Of a stretch of 33,351 bases of DNA, positions 11,230-20,512 are shown piece by piece. The stretch is from assembly GCA_023375785.1 (NCBI GenBank), contig SZWC01009583.1, positions 43,176 to 76,526 of the forward strand, in the 5' to 3' direction. Under the pieces are notes generated by a model. The model did not search any database and was not told where the DNA came from. It was given only the letters and a program-made list of their open reading frames with translations. The stretch comes from Penium margaritaceum (taxonomy: Eukaryota; Streptophyta; Zygnematophyceae; Desmidiales; Peniaceae). The first letter of the stretch is position 1. Every line of letters begins with the position of its first letter. A program made the position numbers and the translations under genes.

Positions 11230-11968
11230 TATTGGAACAGGAGGAGAGAGGGAGCCTTGGGCAGCAAACACGTGGGACTGAAAGCACATCACTTGTGCAA
11301 AAGAATGGTTGTTAAATCACTCAAAATGATGGATTACATATAGAGGTAGAGCTTGGGCAAGTCAGCTTTCTCACAAGCCATACTACTTAGCCATGGAGGC
11401 TAAGGCTCACACACTAGAGTCCATAATCTCACATAAGAGAGGAAATCAGCCTAGCAATCAGGCTTTCCACTCATAAACAACCTAGAGAGCTAGAAAATGC
11501 TCTCATGGCACACTCTTAGTGGTCACATAAGCCATAATCCCATGGAGAATCGCCATGTGTCCATGGCTAGCACACAAGGGTCTTTCCTCACTGAAAAAGT
11601 AAGGAGAGGTGCCTTTTTTCCCTAGTCAGCACACTATGACAAGCCAACCAAAGATTATAGAGCCTTTTTTGATATTTCTCCCATCCGGTCTTGACCTTGG
11701 ACATATTTTCATTTTCTTTTCGTAGGCTAAGGCATGGAGCCAACGCCCATGGTCAACCAGATATCGGCGGTCGATGACCACGAAAACTTCGAAAATTCAT
11801 ATCTCCAAATCCGACTGTTAGATCGCCCTCAAACATGGACCGCAAACATTTTGCCACCTGATCTTTCCAATGGTGATATCTGATCTACGATCGGAGCAGC
11901 ATCCGGTAGTTTTCTATAACTTTCTCTTGTTGACCTGAGACTTGGCCGGATGGCTCCTTTTCCCAACA
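11230..11968 (-). mobile_element. 5' LTR of A0 (family A)
   Basis: On the minus strand it begins TGTTGGGAAAAGGAGCC at 11968 and ends CCAATA at 11230, one base from the family end CCAACA. Its length of 739 bp matches the intact LTRs. Immediately outside is the 11-bp minisatellite. Confidence 0.9.
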
Positions 11969-11970
11969 AC

Positions 11971-12576
11971 TAGTGCTATAGTTACATGTTAATTGCACAC
12001 TACGTAGATCTTACTTGTGCCAAACTTGCACCCCACTTGCGCCATACGTGCACCATACCTGTTTCATAGTTGCGCCCATGTTTGGCCCTCGTTGCGGTGT
12101 ACTTGCATCCTAATTACACCCTAGTAGCGTCCTAGTTGCGCCCTCATTGCGCACTACTTGCGTCATACTTGCATCCTAGTTACACCCTCTTTGCATCTTA
12201 GATACGCCCTAGTTGGGTCTAGTAGGGCACTAGCTACGCCTTAGTTGCGACCAAGTTGCGCCGTAGTTGCGCTGTACTTGAAACCTAGTTACATCGTAGT
12301 TGTCCCCTACTTGTGCCTTGCTTGCATCCCCCTTTTGCCCTAGTTGTAGTTAGTTATGACCTAGTTACGTTGTAGTTGCATCCTATTTGGACCCTATTTC
12401 AGCCTTAGTTGTACCCTAGTTACACCTCAATTGGACCCTAGGTGCGCCCTAATTGCACCCTAGTGGTGTCCTCGTTGCGCCCTAGTTGTGCCCTTCTTGC
12501 GCCCTACTTCCACCCTAGTAGCATCCTACTTGCGCCCTACTTCCACCCTAAACACACCCTACTTGCGCCCTAGTTA
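11971..12576. repeat. Degenerate 11-bp minisatellite, about 55 units
   Basis: The sequence divides cleanly into 11-base units with consensus near TTGCGCCCTAG; runs such as TTGCGCCCTAC, TTCCACCCTAG, TAGCATCCTAC are in strict register near the right end. Two units are 10 bases. It fills exactly the space between the outer ends of two LTRs (11968 and 12581), so it is probably the older DNA into which A0 and C2 inserted. It is not coding, since the period is not a multiple of three, and it is not the plant telomere repeat. Confidence 0.88.
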
Positions 12577-12633
12577 TGATTGTTATGTTGTGTGTATGCC
12601 CCTGGTCGAATCAGCGGAAGATTTAGACTGGAT

Positions 12634-12730
12634 ATGCACTACGCTTGTAGCGCAAGTCCCCCAACGACATGCAAGAGAGGTTGAGAGAGACAAGGCATGC
12701 ACTACTCATCCTTGTGGAGTAAGTCCCCTT
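12634..12730 (+). repeat. Two stem-loop units in the C2 LTR
   Basis: Unit 3 (12634-12662) reads ATGCACT, hairpin CGCT-TGT-AGCG, then AAGTCCCC. Unit 4 (12692-12730) reads AAGGCATGCACT, hairpin TACTC/GAGTA, then AAGTCCCCTT, with an outer CAAGG/CCTTG stem. Compared with the E1 units the arm sequences change while pairing is kept. Confidence 0.7.
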
Positions 12731-12774
12731 GGTCTACTATTGGTAGTGAACCTGGTGCATGCTCCTTAGGAAAA

Positions 12775-12846
12775 CTTCCTACAGCCTTGTGGGTGAAGGC
12801 GCTGTCTCGCAAGCGAGAGGTCCGGGGTCGAATCCTCCCAGGACCA
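12775..12846 (+). repeat. tRNA-like or SINE-like segment inside the C2 LTR
   Basis: CAGCCTTGTGG (12782-12792) resembles a pol III A box, and GGGTCGAATCC (12825-12835) differs from the B box by one base. Between them lies a perfect small hairpin, TCTCG-CAAG-CGAGA. The spacing of 43 bp fits a tRNA-derived promoter. No complete cloverleaf can be drawn, so this is a relic at best. Confidence 0.45.
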
Positions 12847-13313
12847 AATTTTCTTTGTGACTATAAAGGGCCAAGGAAGCTTCCTAGAAGCCTCCAAGGT
12901 CCAAGGTGGATCAAGTGCCACTTGGCGGTCACAGAGGGTGCCATGTCATCAAAGCTGATGACACTGTCTAGGGTAGCCTTGGGGGGAGGTCCCTGCAAGG
13001 AGCCATTGGGAGCACTGACCAAAGACTATGTAAGGCCTGTCATTTGCATGTGATTGTATATCATCTCTTACTCTTGAGACTTGGGAGAAAACTAGTCCCT
13101 TGTTGGCCACCAAGAAAGAGGGTAAAGAACAAGTGCAAGTGCACACTTTGGTGTGTAGCATTGCCAGTTGGGTGAGAGTTTGGAACACTCTCCGGGCACG
13201 GTTGGGACAACCTAAGTGAACCTTTTAGTGTGGAAACACCACTTCGTGGGTGATCTCTACCTTGGTTGAAATACCAAGGGCGGTCCGCGGTTTTGCCTGT
13301 CGGCGCCGTTAAC

Positions 13314-13702
13314 TGTAGAGCGTGGCCAAGTGTGAAGTGACAAAGGGTTATGGGCCCACTGTGATCGAGAAACTTGGTTCTTTGTACCACTGCTCAGTTC
13401 ACGTGATAGGTACCTCCGCAACAGACAAGACACCACTGCTCCATCTGCTTCATCGTCGGTCAACTTGTACCAAGGTACGCATTGTGAGAGACCGGACGCG
13501 GGTTGGACCCGTGGTCCACTTTTGCTCTCCATGGATAAGGAACGAGGATAGCTAGGAGACTATCGGATGGAGGGGTATGCAACGGACTGCACCTAAAACA
13601 TTTGTAGCAGTCATCAGCCTCATCAGCCTACATCGGCCTCAACGAAGCAAAACAACGGAGACTAAGTGAGCATCCTTGACCACACCACAATCATGCCGGG
13701 GG
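13314..13702 (+). other. C2: region between LTR and gag remnant
   Basis: This position corresponds to the leader and the N-terminal part of gag. I see no convincing primer binding site and no recognisable Gag domain, so most of the Gag N-terminus appears deleted or unrecognisably diverged. Confidence 0.45.
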
Positions 13703-13832
13703 GTCAAGAGATCGTTCGACTCACCTCTCGGCCCGCCGAGTTGGGTGCGGCCAACGCCAAAGGCGGTGCGGCCAATGGCGTTGGCCGCACCCAACTCGGC
13801 GGGCCAAGAGGTGACTCGAACGATCTCTTGAC
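13703..13832. repeat. Near-perfect inverted repeat, 57-bp arms
   Basis: The arms 13703-13759 and 13776-13832 are reverse complements with two mismatches, separated by a 16-base loop. Sequence at the apex (13752-13767) is nearly repeated at 13840-13855, the gag sequence just before the zinc knuckle. This suggests the hairpin arose by local template switching in gag rather than by insertion of a foreign element. Confidence 0.9.
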
Positions 13833-14193
13833 GGAATCCCAACGCAAAAGGCGGTCAATGCAACAACTATGGCAAGGCGGGGCATTGGGCACACGAGTGT
13901 CGTACACCAAAGAAGGAAGGAGGCGGTGGTAGGAGCAGCAACGCGAATAAGAAGGTGGAATCGACGTCCACGAGCATGATGGCCAAGAGCAAGACCCCTC
14001 CCAAGGGCTCTACGCTGCTACGGCCGGGAGCCTTCGGGCTTGACAGTGGCACGGACTACCACACCTCTCGCAAGGCATGTGGCTTCTCGTCCCTCATACG
14101 TCCACGGCCATATTCCGGTGCGCAAACAGCGGCATCGAGTACGCGGATGGTGAGGGAGAGAAGGTCGTGCACATGCGGCTCAACCGAGCCGAC
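13833..14193 (+). pseudogene. C2: gag zinc knuckle and protease
   Basis: The zinc knuckle at 13859-13900 reads CNNYGKAGHWAHEC, with the second cysteine replaced by tyrosine. The protease active site DSGT is intact at 14042-14053, in the same frame. A frameshift near 14090 follows; the protease then continues in another frame as IFRCANSGIEYADGEGEKVV, homologous to C1. The coding region is interrupted at 14193 by a solo family A LTR and resumes at 14937. Confidence 0.87.
14189..14193. repeat. Target site duplication, left copy
   Basis: CCGAC directly precedes the TGTTGGG start of the solo LTR and is repeated directly after its end. Confidence 0.92.
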
Positions 14194-14931
14194 TGTTGGG
14201 AAAGGAGCCATCTCGCTCAGTTTCAGGTCCATAGGAGCAAGTTCCAGGAAAGTACCAGATGCCTGCTCCGATCGCCACTCCGACTTCACCATTAGAAAGA
14301 TCAGGTGGCAAAATGTCTATGGTCCAAGTTTGAGGCCGATCCAGCAGTCGGATTGGGAGATATGAATTTTCGAAGTTTTGGGGGTCATGGACCGTCGATG
14401 TCTGGGTGGGCATGGGTGATGGCTCCATGCCTTAGCCTGAGAAAAGAAAAAGGCAAGAGGTCCAGGGTCAAGACCTGATGGGAGAAATATCCAAAAAGGT
14501 CCTTGGTCTTAGGATTGCCTTGTCAGAGTGTGCTGACTAGGATAAAGGTACCTCTCCTTACTTTTTAGGTGAGGTGAGATCCTTGTGTGCTAGCCATGGA
14601 CACATGGCAATTCTCCATGGGTTTGTGGGTTATGTGACCACTAGGAGTGTGCCATGAGAGCATTATCTAGCTCTCTAGGTCGTGTGTGAGTGGTCAGCCT
14701 GATTGCTAGGCTCATTTCCTCCCTTGTGTGAGATTATGGACTCTAATGTGTGAGCCTTAGCCTCCATGGCTAAGTGGCGTGGCTTGTGAGAGGGCTGATT
14801 TGCCCAAGCTCTAGCTCTATATGTACTCCACCATTTTGAGTGATTGAACAACCATTCTTCAGCACAAGTGATGCCCTTCCAATCACACATGCTCGCTGCT
14901 CCAAGGCTCCCTCTCTCCTCAAGTTCCAACA
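14194..14931 (+). mobile_element. Solo LTR of family A inserted in C2 protease
   Basis: It is a complete 738-bp LTR, TGTTGGG to CCAACA, flanked by CCGAC on both sides. The C2 coding frame lines up across it when the LTR and one duplication are disregarded. A complete element must have inserted here and later lost its interior by recombination between its two LTRs. It gives the exact boundaries of the family A LTR. Confidence 0.96.
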
Positions 14932-14936
14932 CCGAC
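14932..14936. repeat. Target site duplication, right copy
   Basis: CCGAC follows the CCAACA end of the solo LTR, matching 14189-14193. Confidence 0.92.
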
Positions 14937-15544
14937 AAGGAGTTGCTGCTGCAGAACATTGTCTACATGCCAACTTTCGCCACGAACCTCCTCTCCGTCT
15001 TGCGAATTACGGATCACGCGATGACGGTGGTCTTCACATAGAAGGAAGCCGTCATCCTCAAGAACGAGGACGTGACGATTACCTACGCTGCATCAGACCT
15101 TGTCGCCAAGGTGCCACAAACGGGTGGGCTCTACGTTCTGCAGACAAAGAGTGCGAAAGGGTACGCTGGGGCGGCAGAGGCAGAAGCGGAAGCTGCACCT
15201 CGCCGAACGCCAAGACACCATCCATGCCGCCTGTTGTGGCGGCTAAAGACGTGGGAGTAGCAACTGCGAAGCTGTGGCACCGACGCCTTGAGCACGTGGC
15301 CGACAGCACCCTGTAGGTCATATAGGAGCAGAAGCTTGTACGCAGGCTGGAGGGGTGTGAGCTGAAGGGTAGATGTAACGCTGGGTGTGAGGCTTGCCTG
15401 CAATGCAAGACAAAGCGGAAACGCTTCTCTAAAACCGGTCGCATAGCAGAGGGCATACTCGACCTCGTCCACAGCGACGTGTGTGACCCCATGCGCACCA
15501 CGTCCAACGGCAGCACCAAGTACCTCCTCACCTTCATCGATGAT
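14937..15544 (+). pseudogene. C2: end of protease, pre-integrase and start of integrase
   Basis: The segment reads KELLLQNIVYMPTFATNLLS, then the pre-integrase zinc domain (LWHRRLEHV, later CNAGCEACLQCKTKRKRF), then the integrase start LVHSDVCDPM and KYLLTFIDD. TAG codons occur at about 15039 and, after a frameshift in the alanine-rich stretch near 15170-15230, at about 15314 and 15323. The element is cut off in the integrase core by LTR1 of the family A array at 15545; its remainder would lie beyond the window. Confidence 0.87.
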
Positions 15545-16282
15545 TGTTGGGAAAGGAGCCATCTGGCTCAGTTTCAGGTCCACAGGAGCAAGTTCCATGA
15601 AAGTACCAGATTCCTGCTCCGATCGCCAATCTGACTTCACCATTGAAAAGATCAGGTGGCAAAATGTCTACAGTCCAAGTTTGAGGCCGATCCAACGGTC
15701 GGATTGGGAGATATGAATTTTCAAAGTTTCGGGGGTCATGGACCGTCGATATCTGGATGGGCATGGGTGATGGCTCCATGCCTTAGCCTGAGAAAAGAAA
15801 AAGGCAAGAGGTCCAGGGTCAAGAACTGATGGGAGAAATATCCAAAAAAGTCCTTGGTCTTAGGATTGCCTTGTCAGAGTGTGCTGACTAGGATAAAGGT
15901 ACCTCTCCTTACTTTTTAGGTGAGGTGAGATCCTTGTGTGCTAGCCATGGACACATTGCAATTCTCCATTGGTTTGTGGGTTATGTAACCACTAGGAGTG
16001 TGCCATGAGAGCATTCTCTAGCTCTCTAGGTCGTGTGTGAGTGATCAGCCTGATTGCTAGGATGATTTCCTCCCTTGTGTGAGATTATGGACTCTAGTGT
16101 GTGAGCCTTAGCCTCCATGGCTAAGTGGTGTGGCTTGTGAGAGGGCTGACTTGCCCAAGCTCTAGCTCTATATGTACTCCATCATTTTGAGTGATTGAAC
16201 AACCATTCTTCAGCACAAGTGATGTCCTTCCAATCACACATGCTTGCTGCTCCAAGGCTCCCTCTCTCCTCAAGTTCCAACA
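15545..16282 (+). mobile_element. LTR1: 5' LTR of A2 (family A)
   Basis: This is a 738-bp LTR from TGTTGGG to CCAACA, followed two bases later by a primer binding site. The left flank is C2 integrase sequence, so the array inserted into C2. A candidate TATA-like stretch, CTCTATATGTAC, lies at 16166-16177, but the transcription start cannot be fixed from sequence alone. Hairpins include CAGCCT-GATTGCT-AGG near 16047 (here with one change from other copies). Confidence 0.95.
15673..15715 (+). promoter_or_regulatory. GTCCAAG-N9-GATCCAACGGTCGGATTG module, LTR copy
   Basis: The block is present about 130 bp into family A LTRs. A second version lies in the leader (16422-16463), and a third in the family 2 LTR (2132-2173). 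The function is not known. Confidence 0.5.
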
Positions 16283-16926
16283 TTTGGTATCAGAGCCAGG
16301 TTCTGCCACTTCCAGCCAGCACAGGCCGTCACTTTGAGAGTGACGGGTTGGGGTCAAACCTTCACCAGATTTGACAATCAACCACCAGATCTTCAAGTTC
16401 AAGAGACAAGCTTTCCAACGAGTCCAAGATCGCAAAGATCCAACGGTCGGATTGAGAGTTATGCTCAAAACAAGGTCGGCAAGGGCTACACTCTTCTCTG
16501 AGTAAGACTGTCGCCTTGTGATGACCATAACTCTCTCATTTCTTTGTCAAATTTAAAAAGTTGCACATGCGAATTGTAGTATTTTTTTAAGCTTTCCATT
16601 GGTGCAAAAGTAGTTGCATTCCATTGATTCGTTTGGGAGAAACGCCGTTTACAAACTGGCTGGTCTGAGTTGGAGTAGGAGCAGAAGCATACCCTGTTTT
16701 CAAGAGGGCATATCTTTCGAAATCCCCTGTTGATGACCCTGTTTTCTGGGTTGATCTGAAAGTTTTTGAGCTGAATTTTCCAGTGATGGGCTCAGTTTTT
16801 CAAAATTCCCAGTCTGCTGGCACCTACAGTCCATTTTCTGTCAGACAGATTTCTGGCAGAAGCAGCAGCAGAAGCAGGGGTAGCGCCGCCATCCAAGGGC
16901 AGCGCTAAGCATCACCAAGGCTCAAA
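16283..16926 (+). other. A2: untranslated leader
   Basis: These 644 bases separate the LTR from the gag ATG. They begin with the primer site and end in a CAG-rich stretch just before AAAATGGC. A second GATCCAACGGTCGGATTG block lies at 16437-16454. Packaging signals would be expected here in an LTR element, but none can be identified by eye. Confidence 0.8.
16285..16297 (+). promoter_or_regulatory. A2 primer binding site
   Basis: TGGTATCAGAGCC lies two bases after the LTR end. It is complementary to the 3' end of plant initiator Met-tRNA, the usual primer of plant copia elements. Confidence 0.92.
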
Positions 16927-17056
16927 ATGGCAGCAGCTAGCGTTGTGACAGCAGCCCAGCCTCTGGAGAGGCTGGAGGGACGTGCCAACTTCACGTTTTG
17001 GAAGATCCGTACCCGCCTCCTTTTGGAGGAGAGGGGCTTGTGGGAGGTGGTGAGCG
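16927..17056 (+). pseudogene. A2: gag N-terminus, cut by an assembly gap
   Basis: ATG in the context AAAATGGCA starts MAAASVVTAAQPLERLEGRA, followed by FTFWKIRTRLLLEERGLWEV, as in A3. The sequence stops at GTGAGCG where the n run begins. A3 has its own single-n join after the same bases, so assembly broke at the same point in both copies. Confidence 0.88.
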
Positions 17057-17813
17057 NNNNNNNNNNNNNNNNNNNNNNNNNNNNNNNNNNNNNNNNNNNN
17101 NNNNNNNNNNNNNNNNNNNNNNNNNNNNNNNNNNNNNNNNNNNNNNNNNNNNNNNNNNNNNNNNNNNNNNNNNNNNNNNNNNNNNNNNNNNNNNNNNNNN
17201 NNNNNNNNNNNNNNNNNNNNNNNNNNNNNNNNNNNNNNNNNNNNNNNNNNNNNNNNNNNNNNNNNNNNNNNNNNNNNNNNNNNNNNNNNNNNNNNNNNNN
17301 NNNNNNNNNNNNNNNNNNNNNNNNNNNNNNNNNNNNNNNNNNNNNNNNNNNNNNNNNNNNNNNNNNNNNNNNNNNNNNNNNNNNNNNNNNNNNNNNNNNN
17401 NNNNNNNNNNNNNNNNNNNNNNNNNNNNNNNNNNNNNNNNNNNNNNNNNNNNNNNNNNNNNNNNNNNNNNNNNNNNNNNNNNNNNNNNNNNNNNNNNNNN
17501 NNNNNNNNNNNNNNNNNNNNNNNNNNNNNNNNNNNNNNNNNNNNNNNNNNNNNNNNNNNNNNNNNNNNNNNNNNNNNNNNNNNNNNNNNNNNNNNNNNNN
17601 NNNNNNNNNNNNNNNNNNNNNNNNNNNNNNNNNNNNNNNNNNNNNNNNNNNNNNNNNNNNNNNNNNNNNNNNNNNNNNNNNNNNNNNNNNNNNNNNNNNN
17701 NNNNNNNNNNNNNNNNNNNNNNNNNNNNNNNNNNNNNNNNNNNNNNNNNNNNNNNNNNNNNNNNNNNNNNNNNNNNNNNNNNNNNNNNNNNNNNNNNNNN
17801 NNNNNNNNNNNNN
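17057..17813. other. Assembly gap, 757 n
   Basis: The corresponding segment of A3 (from after 22034 to 23322) is about 1.29 kb, so the gap length is not the true distance. The rest of gag and the protease of A2 should lie here. Any reading across the gap is unsafe. Confidence 0.97.
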
Positions 17814-20493
17814 AGTCTTGCAGCAGTGGTGCAGGCGACAGATGGTGAGATCTGGCATGCGCGCTACGGCCACATCGGCATGCGCGCCTTGCAGCAGCTT
17901 CAAGCAAAGCAGATGGTGCGTGACCTGCCTACCATCTCTAACTTTGAGCAGCAGTTATGCATCGGATGTTTGGAGGGGAAGCAACACCGCGAGGCGTTCT
18001 CTGGAGCAGGGGAGCGTGCAAAAGAGGTGTTGGAGCTGGTCCACACGGACTTGTGCGGACCGATGCAGACCCAGAGCTTTGGAGGCTCTAGGTATTTTCT
18101 CACCTTCATTGATGATTTCAGCCGTTACACTGCTGTGTACTTCCTTTCCTCCAAGGACCAGTGCTTTGACAGGTTCAAGGAGTTCAAGGCCATGGTGGAG
18201 AACCAATCTGGCAAGAAGATCAAGGCGTTGCGCAGCGACCGCGGTGGAGAGTACCTGAGCAAGGAATTCCAGGACTACCTCGCAGCAGCTGGCATCAAGG
18301 CGCAGCGTATCGCGCCGTACTCGCCGCAGCAGAACGGTGTAGCAGAACGCGCCAACCGTACCATTGTGGAGTCGGCGAGCTCCATGCTGCACGCGGCTCG
18401 GCTGACCTACGACTTCTGGGCAGAAGCCGTGAGCACTGCGGTCTACATCAAGAACCGCAGTCCAACTAAGGCGCTGGAGCAGATGACGCCGTAGGAGGCG
18501 TGGTTCGGCAAGAAGCCAAGCGTAGGTCATCTTCACGCGTTTGGCAGCTTAGCGCACATGCACGTGCCAAAGGAGAAGCGGCAAAAGTGGGATGCGAAGA
18601 GTGCAGAGATGTTGATGATTGGCTACGACGTGGCAAGCAAGGCGTATCGCCTCTACGAGAGGGATACAGGCCACGTCATCATCTCCAGGGATGTCGTCTT
18701 CAACGAGAGCAACGTCATCGGCACCAACATCGTGTGTGAAGAGGCAGTAGAACCAGCAGCTGACGAGACAGTGGGAGTAAAAATTCTTCCTGACCCAGTT
18801 TCTCCCGATCCTTCCTCCATTGTGACAGTGGGAGAATCACTCTACTCTCCCATGTCTGATGTTGCAGATACAGCAGCTTCATCGGCAGAAGCAGAGGAGG
18901 AAGATGTAGCACCAGCAGCAGCAGTAGTTGTGCCAGCAGCACCGCGCCAGCCGCCCGCTAACGCTCCAGTACCAGGTCGGAGGTACCCTCTCAGGGTGCG
19001 TTACAAGCCTGGTGAGCGTGGCCATTTCTGGATGCTACAGAAACCAGAACAGATGAACGTTGCAGTTGCCGCAGATTCAGATGAGCCAACGTCATACAAG
19101 GAGGCCATGGCTCCACCGGATGCAGCAGATTGGGCGCAAGCCGTGCAGCAAGAGATACAGTCGCAGCTGGACAACGGCACGTGGGAGCTGACTGAGCGTC
19201 CACCTGGACGTAAAGTGATCAAGTGCAGGTGGGTCTTCAAGAAGAAGCGTGGAGCAGATGGTAGCCTCGAAAAGTACAAGACGAGGCTGGTGGCCAAGGG
19301 CTACTCGCAGTAGGAGGGCATCGACTACACAGAAACTTTTGACCCCGTTGCAAAGTTTGCCTCTGTGCGCACGCTCCTCTGTTATGCAGTAGCTGAGGAC
19401 TTCGAGGTTCACCACATGGATGTCAAGACGCCATTCTTGAATGGTGACTTGGAGGAGGAGATCTACATGGAGCAGTCGGAGGGGTTCGTCATGGATGGCC
19501 AGGAGCACCTGGTCTACAAGCTGCAGAAGTCGCTGTACGGCCTCAAGCAAGCGTCGCGTGCTTGGAACCAGAAGTTGGATGCGGCGTTGCAGTGCATGGG
19601 GTTTGAGCGCAGCGAGTGTGACTACAGCGTGTATCGCTGGCAGCATGAGCATGAGATCCTCATCATCATTGTCAATGTGGATGACATGGTCCTCCTTTCC
19701 AACAGCATGTCTGCACTGCAGGAGTTCAAGGAAGCCATGCAGGAGCGCTTCCAGATGTGTGATCTCGGGGAGGCATCATACTTCCTCGGTATCCAGATCA
19801 TGCGTGACCGCAAGTCATGCTCTCTCTCGCTGCAGTAGAGCCGCTACATCAAGGATGTTTTGCAGCGGTTCGGCATGGCAGAGGCAAAACCCATCGGCAC
19901 GCCGCTGGAGACGCGGCAGTATCTCGTGAGCTTCAATGGAGAAGCAAATGCAGCTGAGCGGCAGAAGTACCAGAGCGCCGTCGGCAGTCTCATGTACCTG
20001 ATGGTGGCAACCAGGCCGGACCTCGCACAGGCTGTGAGCGCTGTGAGCNTGGGCTTCAAACCCTGAGGACGGCAAGTCCATCTCTGGACATGTGTTCCTC
20101 ATGAATGGTGGAGCCATCAGCTGGTGCAGCAAGCGGCAGGTGGTCGTGGCCACCTCGAGTACAGAAGCTGAGTACGTATCTCTCAGCTTTGGAGCCAAGG
20201 AAGCAGTTTGGCTTGAACGTCTCATGGCAGAGATGAGTGGGAGTGTAGCAGTTCCAGTTCCTGTGCGCGTCGACAACCAGAACGCAATCGCACTCGCCAA
20301 GAATCCTGAGCACCATGCACGCACCAAGCACATTGATATCGCACATCATTTTATCACGCACATGGTGTAGGAGGGTGCTATCAAGCTGGAATTTACTCCA
20401 ACCAGTAAGCAGGTTGCTGATTTCTGCACCAAGCCAGTGACCCGTGAGAAGTAGCAGTTCTGCATGAAGGCATGTGGACTCAGCCCACTCTGA
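17814..20493 (+). pseudogene. A2: pol from pre-integrase to RNase H
   Basis: Domains in order: pre-integrase (WHARYGHIG, then CIGCLEGK), integrase core (LVHTDLCGP, LRSDRGGEY, NGVAERAN), the linker, reverse transcriptase, and RNase H to the TGA at 20491-20493. The polymerase site reads NVDD at 19674-19685 instead of YVDD. Premature stops lie at 18492 (TAC to TAG, shared with A3), 19311, 19836, 20368 and 20452; the last four are at CAG sites. A single n at 20049 replaces about 135 bases present in A3 and changes the frame. The copy is inactive. Confidence 0.94.
20049..20049. other. Single-n join with missing sequence
   Basis: Compared with A3, about 135 bases (equivalent to 25560-25694) are absent at this n. 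They encode the start of RNase H, including its YTDAD motif. Absence from the real genome cannot be assumed. Confidence 0.85.
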
Positions 20494-20500
20494 CTGCGGC

Positions 20501-20512
20501 AAAGTGGGAGAT
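20501..20512 (+). promoter_or_regulatory. Polypurine tract of A2
   Basis: AAAGTGGGAGAT lies directly before LTR2, identical to that of A1. Confidence 0.8.

Larger units (their letters stand above)
7705..11968 (-). mobile_element. Family A copy A0, inverted and 3'-truncated
   Basis: Read on the minus strand this is 5' LTR (11968-11230), leader, gag, protease, integrase and the first part of reverse transcriptase, all matching A2-A4. The 3' part of reverse transcriptase, RNase H and the 3' LTR are absent. It is the most diverged family A copy, with several frameshifts as well as stops. No target duplication can be tested because one end is lost. Confidence 0.92.
12581..13313 (+). mobile_element. 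5' LTR of C2 (family 2)
   Basis: It begins TGTTATGTTGTGTGTATGCCCC, resembling the E1 LTR start, and ends around GTCGGCGCCGTT as E1 does. The two are similar in length (about 733 and 737 bp) but strongly diverged in the middle. The right edge is approximate, because no primer site matching initiator Met-tRNA follows. Confidence 0.7.

Noticed and set aside
11971..12576. Interstitial telomere repeat
   Set aside because: The CCCTAG core resembles the plant telomere unit CCCTAAA, but the period is 11, not 7, and no CCCTAAA run is present.
12488..12769. Small open frame with repeated LRPTSTL-like peptides
   Set aside because: It comes from the 11-bp minisatellite, whose period is not a multiple of three, and it runs into the C2 LTR. 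There is no sign of coding selection.
13703..13832. Rho-independent terminator or bacterial attachment site
   Set aside because: The context is a plant retroelement gag remnant, there is no T tract after the stem, and the apex is copied from adjacent gag sequence.
16927..18494. Long open frames running through the 757-n region on both strands
   Set aside because: They are open only because n codons cannot be stops. Only the flanking plus-strand gag and integrase segments are real coding sequence.
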